Shown: one piece after another, positions 42,562-52,390 of the stretch
Numbering within the stretch: the first letter of the stretch is position 1
Layout of the letters: each line of letters starts with the position of its first letter
Assembly: GCA_963715045.1 (NCBI GenBank)
Contig: CAVQRC010000039.1
Location: 310,001-374,000 of the forward strand
Direction: 5' to 3'
DNA: 64,000 nucleotides
Source: CAVQRC01 sp963715045
Lineage (GTDB): Bacteria; Planctomycetota; Planctomycetia; Pirellulales; Lacipirellulaceae
Notes under the pieces: generated by a model
Databases searched by the model: none
What the model saw: the letters and a program-made list of their open reading frames with translations, nothing else
What the model was told of the DNA's origin: nothing
Translations under genes and position numbers: made by a program

Positions 42562-42881
42562 GATTCCGCGGTAGGGTGGCTGTCTCAATGGTAGAACGTG
42601 TCGCGCAACGCGTAGCAATGGTGAAGGCGGGCCATCAGGTTTTTGGGCATAGCAACGCCAGATGCATCTGCTATACCAGCCAGGATTGTAGTTGCGTAAG
42701 GGACGACTCATCACCCCCGATTTACATTGACCGTGTCACTGAGAATCAATCTATGGCACAACCGTGGAGCAGACGAAAGACAGAGCAAGGCGATGGACAC
42801 GAAACACGGCTCGCATGTTTTTTCAAACGGACAGTCATCGCTCCGCGCCCGGTGATGGTCGCCGTTAGCTGTTTCAGTTGA

Positions 42882-43499
42882 CTAACCGTCAACGATTCTG
42901 CCACTCTCCTCGAGCGTTTCCCAACCCTCACGAAGTATCAGTACGGCGATCACGATCGCGGCCGCCGAGTCGATCCACCACACCCGCCAGATGGCGTACC
43001 CGCCCAGGCCGATCAGCAGAGCCACGGAGAGAAACAGGCAGGCCAGCGTCTCTTTCGAGTCGGCGACCAGGCTCGGGCTGCCGATCGCTTGCCCCAGGCG
43101 GTACTTGAGCACAAAGAGAATCGGCATCACGACGAGCGACGCCGCGGCCAGGGCAATTCCGAGGACGCTCGGCTCAGCCGCTTCGTGCCGATACAGGGCG
43201 AGCCCCGCATCGAGCAGGACGTATGTTCCCAGAATGAAAAACGAGCAGGCGACGAGCCGCGCCGCTCGGCGTTCGATGGTTTCGAAGTCTTCTTCGCCGG
43301 CAGAGGTGGGGTCGTACCTCCAGAACCGCCAGATCATCACGCCGCCCGACAGCGATTCGACAATGCTGTCGAGGCCGAAGCCCAACAGCGCGGTGCTCCC
43401 CGACCGCCACGCCGCGAACATCGCCACGGCCGCTTCCCCGAGGTTATACGCCACGGTGAAGAACGCCAGCAGCAGGGCTTTCGTACGCGGGCTTGTCAT
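42882..43499 (-). CDS. Cation diffusion facilitator-type (CDF) transporter
   Basis: 205 residues with five to six helices. LGFGLDSIVESLSGG (helix 2) and SLVADSKETLACLFLSVALL (helix 5) supply the two Asp-containing metal-site motifs of CDF exporters (DxxxE and DxxxT here). A cytoplasmic C-terminal domain is absent, as in short TMEM163-like CDF members. Probably Zn or another divalent metal antiporter. Intact; about 320 bp upstream of the MauE gene. Confidence 0.85.
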   Translation of the reverse strand: MTSPRTKALLLAFFTVAYNLGEAAVAMFAAWRSGSTALLGFGLDSIVESLSGGVMIWRFWRYDPTSAGEEDFETIERRAARLVACSFFILGTYVLLDAGLALYRHEAAEPSVLGIALAAASLVVMPILFVLKYRLGQAIGSPSLVADSKETLACLFLSVALLIGLGGYAIWRVWWIDSAAAIVIAVLILREGWETLEESGRIVDG

Positions 43500-43713
43500 C
43501 CCACCAGTTTGTCGTCCTGTCGCCCCGAGTGGTACCGCGGCAGCGCAATCGAGTCGTCACTTCTTACCGGAGTGCTGGCATCAGCCGCCGCGATGGCGGC
43601 TGTGTTGCCCAAGGTCCCGTCGCCAACACATCACCGTGTCGTGAATCGTCGCTCCGGCAATGTCGTCCGATTTGGGGGCACCGGTCGGTCGGCAGCCCTT
43701 GCCGCGGTTCGCG

Positions 43714-44967
43714 TTACTTCGGTCGCCTTGGGTTTGCCTTGAGCGTGGCGGTCCACTCTTCGCCGCCGGCGAGGTCGATCGGGATGGGGACGGTGGTCTG
43801 GCTTTCCCGGCCGGGGTTGGGACGGCCGGTGAGGACATATCGGCCCGGCGGGACATTTTGGAATCGAACCTTGCCGGCCGCGTCGATGTTCGCCGAGCCG
43901 CCCCAGCGGCCTACTGCGGCGCCGCGGGCGTCCTCGATCTCGACGATGTAGCCGGCCGGCCGCACCGTGTCGCTGAAGTCGACCGTCACCTCGATCGACG
44001 CCGAGCGGACCAACGGCAGCGCGACGTCCTCGGCGGGCGTATCGATCTCTGGCGACAGACCCGTCTGGCAGTAACCTTCTTTGTGAACCCGTACAGTCGC
44101 CCGACCGGTCGGCAGGCCCTCGACCGCGAAACGGCCGTCGCGGTCCGTCTTGACTTCGTAATCCGCGAGCGCATCGTAACTTCCACCCGGCACGGCGACG
44201 ACATCGATGATGCGGACGTCGACATCGGCCAGCGGCCGACCGTCGGCGTCGGCGACACGGCCAGAGACCGACGCGGGCTTTGCCAGGCCCGTGTTGTGCT
44301 CGGACCAGTGCGGCTGGCCGTCGAACGTTCCGTAGTTGACGACCCGTGCGACGTAGCCGTCGGCCGAAGCGACGATCCGATGCCAGCCTGCCGGTGCGCT
44401 GGTGAACACCCAGTGTCCGTTCTCGTCGGCGTTGATGTTCCTCACCGTCGTATACTTGTACCCTCCCTCTGGCTGAGGCTCGACGAATTGCAGTTGCATC
44501 CTACAGTCAATGTTCCCGCCCGTGTACACATCGATCTGCGGAGCGGGGGCTTCGCCCGTCTCGGCGTTACCGCCACGCGGCCTGAAGCGGGCAGGCAATC
44601 CCTGAAGCTGCTGCCACCTGCCCAGGTCCCAGACGACGAAGACCCAGTCGATCCGCGCGGCAGCCTCTTTGTCCTTTTCGCGGTTCGGATTGAGCCAGAA
44701 GCTATGGCCGATTCCGTTGTGTACGACCAGTCGCCTCATCTTTGCGTCGACTTTCGCAAATTCCTCCAGCACGCGATTGAACTGATCGGCGTTTCCGCGG
44801 AACTCGCCGTGCCACTGGCCACCCCCGAACGGCGGCCCCTCCCAGTAGGCGACCCGCTGCGTGGCATTGAATTCGCCTCCCTTTCGACCAAATACGTGAC
44901 CCCATCTTCTATCCAATATGTCACTCCCCGGCAGAAACAACTGCAGGTCCGCGCACCGGTGGGTCAT
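43714..44967 (-). CDS. Carboxypeptidase-regulatory-like (Ig-fold) protein, apparently 5'-truncated
   Basis: 417 residues in the open frame. The N-terminal part (GRKGGEFNATQRVAYWEGPP; WVFVVWDLGRWQQLQGLPAR) is followed by at least three carboxypeptidase-regulatory-like modules: SVSGRVADADGRPLADVDVR, GRFAVEGLPTGRATVRVHKE and VRFQNVPPGRYVLTGRPNPG. Relatives are secreted, but no signal peptide is present. The open frame begins within the last 47 bp of the radical SAM gene, and the first 20 residues look non-native. The 5' end has probably been lost, so it may be a gene remnant. Confidence 0.65.
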   Translation of the reverse strand: MTHRCADLQLFLPGSDILDRRWGHVFGRKGGEFNATQRVAYWEGPPFGGGQWHGEFRGNADQFNRVLEEFAKVDAKMRRLVVHNGIGHSFWLNPNREKDKEAAARIDWVFVVWDLGRWQQLQGLPARFRPRGGNAETGEAPAPQIDVYTGGNIDCRMQLQFVEPQPEGGYKYTTVRNINADENGHWVFTSAPAGWHRIVASADGYVARVVNYGTFDGQPHWSEHNTGLAKPASVSGRVADADGRPLADVDVRIIDVVAVPGGSYDALADYEVKTDRDGRFAVEGLPTGRATVRVHKEGYCQTGLSPEIDTPAEDVALPLVRSASIEVTVDFSDTVRPAGYIVEIEDARGAAVGRWGGSANIDAAGKVRFQNVPPGRYVLTGRPNPGRESQTTVPIPIDLAGGEEWTATLKANPRRPK

Positions 44968-46429
44968 CCCGCTCCATCAATCGCCGGCGGAAAACGACAT
45001 GTCGGCGGCGTGTAATTTCCACAAGAGGGCGCCACACGCGAGACGTCAGCCGATTGCGAATCAACGTATGCCAGAACAGATTCGAGCGTTTGTAGAGGTA
45101 GGACATGGCGAGATAAGACGGTACGCTTCGTCGGTCTGATGGTCGGCGTTTCCAAATCGACGCATGCGAGAATACACGTCGGTAACACTGCTCATAACCT
45201 TCAGCAAGCTGCTCGACCGACATCCGTTTCGGTTGAAAGACGACATGCGCCGTGTCGTAAAGACTCCAGTTCCGGTGGAGCAGCCGGCCCTCGGATTCCA
45301 TCCGGCGAAACAGCGGCGTGCCGGGGTACGGCGTCAGGATGTGGAATGTTGCGCATTCCAGACGGTTGTCCTCGACCCATTCCATCGTGTTGTTGAACAC
45401 CTGCGGTCCATCATGATCGAATCCGAGCACGAAGCTGCCATTCACCTGAATGCCATGATCATGCAACAGTTGCACCCGCCGCGCGTAGTCCTCGGTGGAG
45501 GGGCTCTTCTTGTTCGCGTCGGTGATGTTCGCGTTGTTGAGTGACTCGAATCCGACAAATACTCCTGTGCAGCCCGCAAGCGCCATGTCGCGAACAAGCG
45601 TCGGATCGTCCGTCACATCGATTGACACCGCGGCGCTCCAGATCTTTTCCAGTGGCCGCAATCCCTTGCAGAGCTGCCGCAAATAATCCGGCTTTGATCC
45701 CAGGTTGTTGTCGGTGAAGACGGCGTACGGTTGATCGTCGGCCTCAAACTCGCACACGATTTGCTCAACATCTCGCATCATGTACGGCATATGCAGACCG
45801 CGAGTCGCCAGATAACAGAACCCGCACCGATTGTGGCAACCGCGCGTCGCGATCAGACTCGTCGTTGTTAGAAAACCACGCCGCGGCAACAGGTCCCGCC
45901 GAGGCGGAGGATCGTCGCGATAAGGCGTCGAGAACCCGGCACGATAGACGGGCTCGAGCGAACCGCTGTCGGCGTCCATCAGAATCTGTCCCCACAACTG
46001 AACACCGTCACCGATCGCCAGGGCATCGGCATGCGGAGCGCACTCGTCCGGGCACGAGATCACGTGCAGCCCGCCAAGAACTACCTTCGTCCCCTGCTGC
46101 CGATACCAGCGGGCCAGCTCGAATGCCCGCTTGGCGAATGTCAAGTGGACCGTAATCCCAACCACTTCGGGAAGTGGATCGCAAGGTGGGGCGCCCTGCA
46201 ACAGGTTCTCATCCCAATAGCTGACGTCCCAGGTCTCTGGCGTCGCCGCCGCCACGGTCGTCAAAGCAAGCGTCGGGGTCAGCACATGTTTGCCGAAACT
46301 CGCGTGCGGATCTTTGGGATAGAACGGATTAATGAGCAACGCGTAACGCCGCCGAACGCGGCCAGATCTGCTGGAGGGATCGAGTTGGGGTGCGATCCGC
46401 ATCGCTCGTGGCGTCCATCGTGCACGCAT
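44921..46429 (-). CDS. B12-binding-domain radical SAM protein
   Basis: Start taken at ATG 46429, with AAGGGA 8 nt upstream; a further in-frame ATG exists at 46492. Residues about 30-170 resemble a cobalamin-binding Rossmann domain (RRYALLINPFYPKD, VGITVHLTF, VVLGGLHVISCPDE). The radical SAM core has RGCHNRCGFCY (CxxxCxxC), VFTDNNLG and TGVFVGFESLNNANI. The C-terminal domain has FHILTPYPGTPLFRRM. About 502 residues. Such proteins act in hopanoid, methyl-transfer or lipid modification; the product is unknown. Intact. Confidence 0.85.
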   Translation of the reverse strand: MRARWTPRAMRIAPQLDPSSRSGRVRRRYALLINPFYPKDPHASFGKHVLTPTLALTTVAAATPETWDVSYWDENLLQGAPPCDPLPEVVGITVHLTFAKRAFELARWYRQQGTKVVLGGLHVISCPDECAPHADALAIGDGVQLWGQILMDADSGSLEPVYRAGFSTPYRDDPPPRRDLLPRRGFLTTTSLIATRGCHNRCGFCYLATRGLHMPYMMRDVEQIVCEFEADDQPYAVFTDNNLGSKPDYLRQLCKGLRPLEKIWSAAVSIDVTDDPTLVRDMALAGCTGVFVGFESLNNANITDANKKSPSTEDYARRVQLLHDHGIQVNGSFVLGFDHDGPQVFNNTMEWVEDNRLECATFHILTPYPGTPLFRRMESEGRLLHRNWSLYDTAHVVFQPKRMSVEQLAEGYEQCYRRVFSHASIWKRRPSDRRSVPSYLAMSYLYKRSNLFWHTLIRNRLTSRVWRPLVEITRRRHVVFRRRLMERDDPPVRGPAVVSAGE

Positions 46430-46676
46430 AAGATATCCCTTTCTTGTTGCCGGCTCCAAGCGATCTCCTCCAGGGCTTCCGATTCGGTACAATTCGTCGG
46501 CCCGATCCTTGGGTCACGCGAACGAGCCTGGTAGGCTCGCATTTCGATCACGCGGCGGTTTGACGAATTGAGAGGGGGATGCCCAGAGTGTCAGAACGAG
46601 CGCCCGGCAATCCGCCCTCCACGGCGACAATCTCCTCGTGCTGGCAGCGTTCTTTTTTTGGAGGGCCGCAGACAGC

Positions 46677-47663
46677 ATGAACAGGAATCGGGCGTTCACG
46701 TTGGTTGAGCTTCTGGTCGTGATCGCGATCATCGGGATCCTCGTGGCGTTGCTCCTTCCGGCCGTGCAATCGGCACGCGAGGCGGCCCGCCGCACCCAGT
46801 GCCAGAACAACATGAAGCAACTCGGCCTGGCACTCCTGAATTACGAGACTGTGCACGGTCAATTTCCCGACGGATCGGTAGGGAGGAATCCGGACTCTCC
46901 GAATTGTGACTATGGCGGTTTTCCTCCGGGCAAAGCTCCAAACCGCGTCGCCTTCTTCATTCGCCTCTTTCCGTATCTGGAAGAGGGCAGTGTCTACGCG
47001 GGGTACGACTTTGACGTCTTTTTTCTCCAGTACACGCAAGACGCCAATTCGATCACCAGCGTCCCGCAGCCGACACTCACCTGCCCAAGCGATGAACCCC
47101 AGGTTTGTTACCAATGCGACGGCGGACGGGGACAGGACGTCAAAGGAAACTATGGATTGAACTGGGGGCCAGGTTCGTTCGGCTGTCAGAACAACGCCGG
47201 CGACTGCTCTGCCGTCGCCAGACCGTGGTGTCGATTTCACTTTGCTCCCTTCCATCTTGAGTATGGTGCGAAGCTCGCCCAAATCACAGATGGGACCAGC
47301 AAGACGCTGGCCATGCTGGAGATGCTGCAAGCACCCGCGCCTCTGGGCGTCACGCTCGATCGACGCGGAAGAATCTGGAACGACGATTCGGGCTGTTATC
47401 AGGTGATGACGTTGAACACGCCCAACAGTTCGGCCCCGGACGTCGGAGCGTGTAATCCCGCTAATGCAGCAGTCGCAATGCCATGCCTGAATGTTTCTAC
47501 CGGGAGAGACCATCATCTTGCTGCGAGAAGCCGACATCCGGGCGGCGTGCATGCCTCGCTATGCGACGGCTCAGCCCGCTTCGTTTCCGACAGCGTCGAC
47601 CTGATCACCTGGCGAGGCATGAGCACGATCAACGGTAGCGAAGTCCCCGAACGGGTTCCATAG
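46677..47663 (+). CDS. DUF1559 prepilin-like protein (type IV/II pseudopilin N-terminus)
   Basis: ATG 46677 gives MNRNRAFTLVELLVVIAIIG, a perfect class III prepilin signal (cleavage before F). The DUF1559 body follows: AREAARRTQCQNNMKQLGLA, LPLE-like LFPYLEEGSVY, and the C-terminal block HPGGVHASLCDGSARFVSDS. 328 residues, several Cys pairs. Planctomycetes carry dozens of these abundant surface proteins. The 3-bp gap to the next lipoprotein gene indicates an operon. Confidence 0.93.
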   Translation: MNRNRAFTLVELLVVIAIIGILVALLLPAVQSAREAARRTQCQNNMKQLGLALLNYETVHGQFPDGSVGRNPDSPNCDYGGFPPGKAPNRVAFFIRLFPYLEEGSVYAGYDFDVFFLQYTQDANSITSVPQPTLTCPSDEPQVCYQCDGGRGQDVKGNYGLNWGPGSFGCQNNAGDCSAVARPWCRFHFAPFHLEYGAKLAQITDGTSKTLAMLEMLQAPAPLGVTLDRRGRIWNDDSGCYQVMTLNTPNSSAPDVGACNPANAAVAMPCLNVSTGRDHHLAARSRHPGGVHASLCDGSARFVSDSVDLITWRGMSTINGSEVPERVP

Positions 47664-47666
47664 CCA

Positions 47667-48101
47667 ATGGCCGCTGAGAGAGCCTTCCGGTTGTTGCCCT
47701 TCGCTGCGGCAGCAGTCTTCGGCGCGACGCTCGCCGCGGGCTGCGGCAAGCAGAGCGATCGCCTTTTGGTTACCGGAGAAGTCACGTTCGACGGACGACC
47801 CGTCGAGGATGGCTTCGTGACACTTATCCCTTTGGGGAAAGGACCTTCAGCGGGCGGGCGAATCACCGCGGGCCAGCTTGAAATCGCCCCGGCTAAAGGA
47901 CCTTTGCCCGGCGAGTACCGAATCCTCGTTCAGGCGACCAGGGAGACGGGGCGGGTGGTCGCCACCGATCCGGCGATCCCCAATCACCGCGAGGCCGAAA
48001 TCGAGCAATATCTGCCGGCAAGATACAACAGCCGCAGCGAACTCACCGCGAGACTTTCGCCCGACCATACCCACCTTGATCTCGACCTGGTCTCCGACTG
48101 A
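47667..48101 (+). CDS. Small carboxypeptidase-regulatory-like lipoprotein
   Basis: 144 residues with lipobox TLAAGC (C about 26) and one beta-sandwich domain: VTGEVTFDGRPVEDGFVTLI, PLPGEYRILVQATRETGRVV and YNSRSELTARLSPDHTHLDL. It is the standard companion of DUF1559 genes in planctomycetes. It starts 3 bp after the DUF1559 stop. Function unknown. Confidence 0.88.
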   Translation: MAAERAFRLLPFAAAAVFGATLAAGCGKQSDRLLVTGEVTFDGRPVEDGFVTLIPLGKGPSAGGRITAGQLEIAPAKGPLPGEYRILVQATRETGRVVATDPAIPNHREAEIEQYLPARYNSRSELTARLSPDHTHLDLDLVSD

Positions 48102-48417
48102 CTGCTGTAATCGTCGCCTGCCCGTCCTCAAGTTCTCGCCGTCCTGTGACGGACCTTCTTGACGATGAAGCCGATGCAAGGTACTCACGAAGATTGCAGC
48201 ACACCTGCAACCAGTCGACGCAGAATCCGACGCAATGGACGCGAACTGTGACGCATCGCCGCCGAGCTACGCGACCGCTTCGTCTTAGGGTGCAAGGAAC
48301 TGCTGTTTCCTGCCGTCCCGGGTGGGAGTAAATTCATTGGGAATTTCGAGCGTCCGTAGACAGACCGTCGCGTCCGCGGCGTTTCGCCGTCCGGTGCCAG
48401 ACCAAGGAGAAGGCAGG
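48102..48417. other. Non-coding interval before the TPR gene
   Basis: About 316 bp without an ORF, repeat or clear hairpin that I can support. Its right end holds the ribosome site (AAGGAGAAGGCAGG) of the TPR gene. Confidence 0.6.
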
Positions 48418-49500
48418 ATGCGTCGGCAAAGGATTTGCCATCTGACAATTCTGGCCATTTTGTCGGTCCCGACGGCGTACGCGAAAGAAATCCCGCCAGA
48501 CCCCCAAAGGCAACTGGCCGACCTCGACGCGAAGTTCCAGGAACATCTGAACTCGGGTGAGCACGCTGAGGCCGAAGCGGTCGCGCGCGAGATGGTCGCC
48601 TTCGTCGAGCAGATTGAGCAGCCGAATCCAGTCTTCGTGCTGGCAAGCTATGATCGTCTCGGTATAGCCCTCGAGTTGCAGCGCCGCTTCACGGAAGCTG
48701 TCTGGTATCGCGAGCGTTTGTTAGCAGAAATGCGTCGTCAGTATGCAGACGACGATCCGCGACTGCTGCATCCGATTTCACGGCTCGCGGCGCTGCAGCT
48801 TGTGACGAATCAGCTCGAGGAGGCACGCGATCTGTGCCACCGGGGGCTGGAAATTGCCGAAACGAAACTCGGCCCGCGTGTGCCCCAGGTGGCCGCGCTG
48901 GCGGATTCGCTCGGGCTGACGGAATTTCAAGCGCGGAGATACGATGCCGCAGTGGCCGCGTTTGAGAAGTCGATCCGAATCCGCGAGTGGAACGGCCTGG
49001 CCGAGGCACCGGATCATGCCGAACGGTTGAGCAAGCTCGGCATGGCATACAGTTCGGCCGGGCAACACGACAAGGCCGAGCTCGTGCTGCTGCGTGCACT
49101 GAAGCTGGCAGAGGCGTCCTACGACGGAACGAGCCCCCAAGTGACGCACGTGCTGAACTGCCTTGGGTCTATGTATCGCAACCAAGGGAAATACCAGGAT
49201 TCGAAGGATGCATTTCGCCGATGTCTCGACGGGATCCACGAGCGTCATGGCGAGGATCACCCTCAGAGCCTGATCGTGCTTCACAATCTCGCGTTGCTGC
49301 ATCTGACGCACGATCAACCGGCCGAGGCGGAATTGGCATTCGCGCGGCGGGACGCGATTATCGACCGCCACTCGATGGAGCCGCACCATCCGGACTATTG
49401 GACAAGGGAGGATGTCCTCATAGCGGCCAAGGTCGATCGCGTCCGAGTTGAAGCGGCCCGAAAGGCGAGGAACGCACCGCCCCGGGACCAGACTCGATGA
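48418..49500 (+). CDS. Secreted tetratricopeptide-repeat protein
   Basis: ATG 48418 with a strong purine-rich ribosome site. Signal peptide MRRQRICHLTILAILSVPTAYA, then about 340 residues of TPR helices of the kinesin-light-chain type (RLAALQLVTNQLEEARDLCH; LGMAYSSAGQHDKAELVLLR; LGSMYRNQGKYQDSKDAFRR; NLALLHLTHDQPAEAELAFA). About seven repeats. Scaffold or protein-binding role; partner unknown. The group II intron begins less than 100 bp after its stop. Confidence 0.85.
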   Translation: MRRQRICHLTILAILSVPTAYAKEIPPDPQRQLADLDAKFQEHLNSGEHAEAEAVAREMVAFVEQIEQPNPVFVLASYDRLGIALELQRRFTEAVWYRERLLAEMRRQYADDDPRLLHPISRLAALQLVTNQLEEARDLCHRGLEIAETKLGPRVPQVAALADSLGLTEFQARRYDAAVAAFEKSIRIREWNGLAEAPDHAERLSKLGMAYSSAGQHDKAELVLLRALKLAEASYDGTSPQVTHVLNCLGSMYRNQGKYQDSKDAFRRCLDGIHERHGEDHPQSLIVLHNLALLHLTHDQPAEAELAFARRDAIIDRHSMEPHHPDYWTREDVLIAAKVDRVRVEAARKARNAPPRDQTR

Positions 49501-50185
49501 TCCAGGCTTAGGTCTCGGATGAGATTCGGTAGGACCGCAAGGCTTTCGACCTGATAGCGTCCACGCTGCGCGGGTCGATTTCATTGTGCCAAGCGAAGCT
49601 TGGGAAGGGAGGACGAGATGTAAGGAAGCGAATCTGAAACCTTTCGTAGGAACCTTGCGGGTGGAAAGCCCGTCCGGTAGCGCCTGACCAGCGGCCGGAA
49701 GCGAGTCTTGCGTCGTGTTGGGGCGACCCGCACGGCGAAGCGTAGACAGCGAGTCCGAAAGCCATGCTATTGAGCGTCGAAAGACCTTTCGTGGGAGCCT
49801 TTGCTTTTGAAATACCAGGGGCCACGCTGCTGCACCGTAGTGGTCTGGTGCGAGCAGTCCTGCCGGCGTCGGATTGGAACATGTGCAAACGGACAATCGG
49901 GGTTCCCCAGGAACTTGGGAGAACCTGTCGCCTCCTCGGTCACATCCCGGCCGGAGTACCGGGTGACCAACTCCAGGCCTTGGCGGGGCACTCGCCCGTC
50001 GAGGAGCAAACACTTCGAGTGCAGCCGAGGTACCGCCAAGCGATGGTAACGAAGCGCGGCGGGATGGGCGACAGGCGTCATAGCGTCTTGATAGTACCGC
50101 GGAAGCTGGCGAACAGCACCCAGTTGGAGCCAGTGGAGGGAAGCGAGACGCCGAGTCATGGAACCGCTTTTGAGAAACACGACGG

Positions 50186-51529
50186 ATGCCTCGAAATTCG
50201 AGTAACGTGTCCACGAAACAGGAGCGGATAGCAACGCTGGCGAAACAATCGCCGCAGATGGCGTTCACCTCGCTTGCCTACCTGATGGACATCGACTGGT
50301 TGAAGGAAGCGTACCGACGCACCCGCAAGGACGGGGCCGTGGGCGTGGACGGAATGACCGCGGAGGAGTACGAGCACGATCTGGAGGGCAACCTTCAGCG
50401 GCTGCTCGACCGCGCGAAGGCCGGCACGTACCGGGCACCACCCGTGCGACGTGTGCACATCCCCAAGGGCAGCTCGGGAACCGAGACCCGCCCGATCGGG
50501 ATTCCCACCCTGGAGGACAAGGTCCTCCAGAGGGCGGTCGTCATGCTGCTGGAGCCGATCTACGAGCAGGACTTTCTAGACTGCTCGTACGGCTTCCGGC
50601 CCGGGCGATCGGCGCACCAGGCGTTGGAATCGTTCCGCAACCAGCTCATGGACTGTCGGGGTGGCTTGGTCTTTGAGGTGGACATCCAAAAGTTTTTCGA
50701 CAATTTGGATCATGGCCGTTTACGGGAGTTTCTCCAGCTCCGGGTGCGTGATGGTGTGCTGTTGCGCCTGATTGGCAAATGGCTGAAGGCGGGTGTGATG
50801 GAGGACGGCAGCGTCAGCTATCCGGACTCCGGATCGCCCCAAGGTGGTGTCGTTTCACCCTTGCTCTCAAACATCTTCCTGCACTACGTGCTGGATCTGT
50901 GGTTCGAGCAGGAAGTGAAACCGCGTCTTCAAAACCGTGCCTTCCTCGTCCGCTATGCGGACGACTTCGTGATCGGGTTTCGCGATCGTCGCGATGCCGA
51001 ACGCGTGATGGAAGTAATGCCGAAGCGTTTCGGCAAGTACGGACTGACGGTCCATCCGACCAAGACGAAACTGATTCCCTTCCGGCCGCCGCCAGCAATG
51101 GCACGCGATCCGGACGAGCCAGACGATCGTCCTGGGACGTTTGACCTGCTGGGTTTCACCCACCATTGGGCTCGATCCCGGCGAGGACACTGGATCATCA
51201 AGCAGAAGACGGCCTCCAATCGCTTTAGCCGGGCGGTGCGGAGCATCGACTCATGGTGTCGGGCGAACCGGCATCAGCCACTCATCGAGCAATGGCAAAA
51301 GTTGAACGAGAAACTACGCGGTCACTACGCGTACTACGGTGTGACAGGCAACGCTAGCGCTCTGTCGCGGTTCCGCCGGGAAGTCGAACATCGCTGGCGA
51401 AAGTGGCTCAATCGCCGCAATCGCCAACGTTCGATGACGTGGCGACTCTACCGTCGACTACTTGAGCGCTCCCCGTTAGCCCCCGTCCGGACGTATCGCT
51501 CAATCTACGCCCACGTAGCGAAGCCATGA
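50186..51529 (+). CDS. ltrA: Group II intron reverse transcriptase/maturase
   Basis: 447 residues. RT motifs in order: RRTRKDGAVGVDGMTAEEYE (RT0/1), RVHIPKGSSGTETRPIGIPT, FEVDIQKFFDNLDH (catalytic Asp), SGSPQGGVVSPLLSNIFLHY, RYADDFVIGF (YADD box) and DLLGFTHHWARSRRG. A maturase (X) domain follows with LIEQWQKLNEKLRGHYAYYG. No C-terminal HNH endonuclease, so retrohoming probably relies on single-stranded or structured targets, as for class C and related introns. The reading frame is intact, suggesting recent activity. Confidence 0.93.
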   Translation: MPRNSSNVSTKQERIATLAKQSPQMAFTSLAYLMDIDWLKEAYRRTRKDGAVGVDGMTAEEYEHDLEGNLQRLLDRAKAGTYRAPPVRRVHIPKGSSGTETRPIGIPTLEDKVLQRAVVMLLEPIYEQDFLDCSYGFRPGRSAHQALESFRNQLMDCRGGLVFEVDIQKFFDNLDHGRLREFLQLRVRDGVLLRLIGKWLKAGVMEDGSVSYPDSGSPQGGVVSPLLSNIFLHYVLDLWFEQEVKPRLQNRAFLVRYADDFVIGFRDRRDAERVMEVMPKRFGKYGLTVHPTKTKLIPFRPPPAMARDPDEPDDRPGTFDLLGFTHHWARSRRGHWIIKQKTASNRFSRAVRSIDSWCRANRHQPLIEQWQKLNEKLRGHYAYYGVTGNASALSRFRREVEHRWRKWLNRRNRQRSMTWRLYRRLLERSPLAPVRTYRSIYAHVAKP

Positions 51530-51533
51530 CTTG

Positions 51534-51571
51534 AGGAACCGTATGCGGTAATGCCCGCACGTACGGGTCTG
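51534..51571 (+). ncRNA. Group II intron domain V-like hairpin
   Basis: GAGGAACCGTATGCGGTAAT followed by GCCCGCACGTACGGGTC folds into the two-stem, bulged hairpin of domain V just after the reverse transcriptase. The catalytic triad position reads AAC rather than AGC or CGC, and the 3' strand has one more G than the 5' strand has C. Confidence 0.6.
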
Positions 51572-51626
51572 TGGGAGCCCTGGGGCGGTGACGCCCCGGG
51601 GCCACCCGGTCCGACGCGCGCGACGA

Positions 51627-52033
51627 ACAGACCCCCACGAGCTTGCTCGTGCGGTGAATGAGGTCACTGGCTAACCGCGTCGCCGCCGACAGTAGCCGGC
51701 CGCGACAGGAGCCTGCACGCACCGCCCCGTGGGAACGCCCAGCGGATCCCCTGAAACGAAACGAAACGTTCGCTTCGCGAACGCCTGCCTGAGAGATCAG
51801 CCGGCGAAGCCGGCTGCCCCGTTTGGCGGGTTCACCTCCGGAGAATCCGGGAAATGCCTCGTTCGCGAAGCGAACGATCACGGGCGGGCTGAGACGTTCG
51901 GAAGGAGACGCATCTCAAAGCAAGTATCGAGAGGAACTGCGTGACCGGGTGTGCGCGGGACCCAGTTGTTCTCTCACGACCGCCGCTTAGCCAGTGACCT
52001 GATTCACCCCGGAGCAAGCTCCGAGGGGTCTGT
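51627..52033. mobile_element. 407-bp element with about 47-bp terminal inverted repeats
   Basis: Left end 51627-51674 (ACAGACCCCCACGAGCTTGC...GGTCACTGGCTAA) and right end 51987-52033 (TTAGCCAGTGACCTGATTCA...GGGGTCTGT) are near-perfect inverse complements. Each arm contains its own small stem (CGAGCTTGCTCG; GGAGCAAGCTCC). The centre is non-coding and holds further hairpins, including CGTTCGCTTCGCGAACG and its near-inverse CGTTCGCGAAGCGAACG. No transposase. Possibly a MITE. Confidence 0.75.
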
Positions 52034-52390
52034 CCTCATCACGTAGCCAACAATCTTTCCCTTTCGTCCCTTGTGTCCCTTCCTGCCGAGGTGTTCACGA
52101 CCTCCGCACTGAATTCCAGCTTACCGAAGGTCGGCGGTGAGCTCGAGTGTGATCGGATCCGACTTGGAGCCGCTTTTCGTGGCATGGGCCGCCTTCGCCA
52201 GCTAGGGCTCGTCCGCTTGACCGCCCCCGGAGGGGAGGCGGTCCAGTTTGAGGGATCGACGCAGCTAGGAACCGAAACGCTCGGCGTGCGTGGTTATCGG
52301 CTAAGTTCCGCCCTTCTCGTGGCTTTCCGAACGGGGACGTCGACCGCCGATTCCGGAGAGCGACTGCCCCGCAGGGGCGAAATCATTTAG

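Larger units (their letters stand above)
49586..51614 (+). mobile_element. Group II intron (boundaries approximate)
   Basis: The region from about 49520 to the reverse transcriptase at 50186 is non-coding and structured (AAGCGAATCTGAAACCTTTC, TGTTGGGGCGACCCGCACGG, CGAAAGCCATGCTATTGAGC), as expected for intron domain I. GTGCCAAGCGAAGCTTGGGA at 49586 is a candidate 5' end, close to the GUGYG consensus. After the protein, a domain V-like hairpin and a GC-rich domain VI-like hairpin (about 51571-51608) close the element. The intron sits shortly after the TPR gene and does not interrupt it. Confidence 0.7.

Noticed and set aside
49501..50185. Protein-coding ORFs in the intron's 5' region (for example 49764-50231)
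   Set aside because: This stretch is best explained as structured intron RNA; the ORFs on both strands are shadows without motifs.
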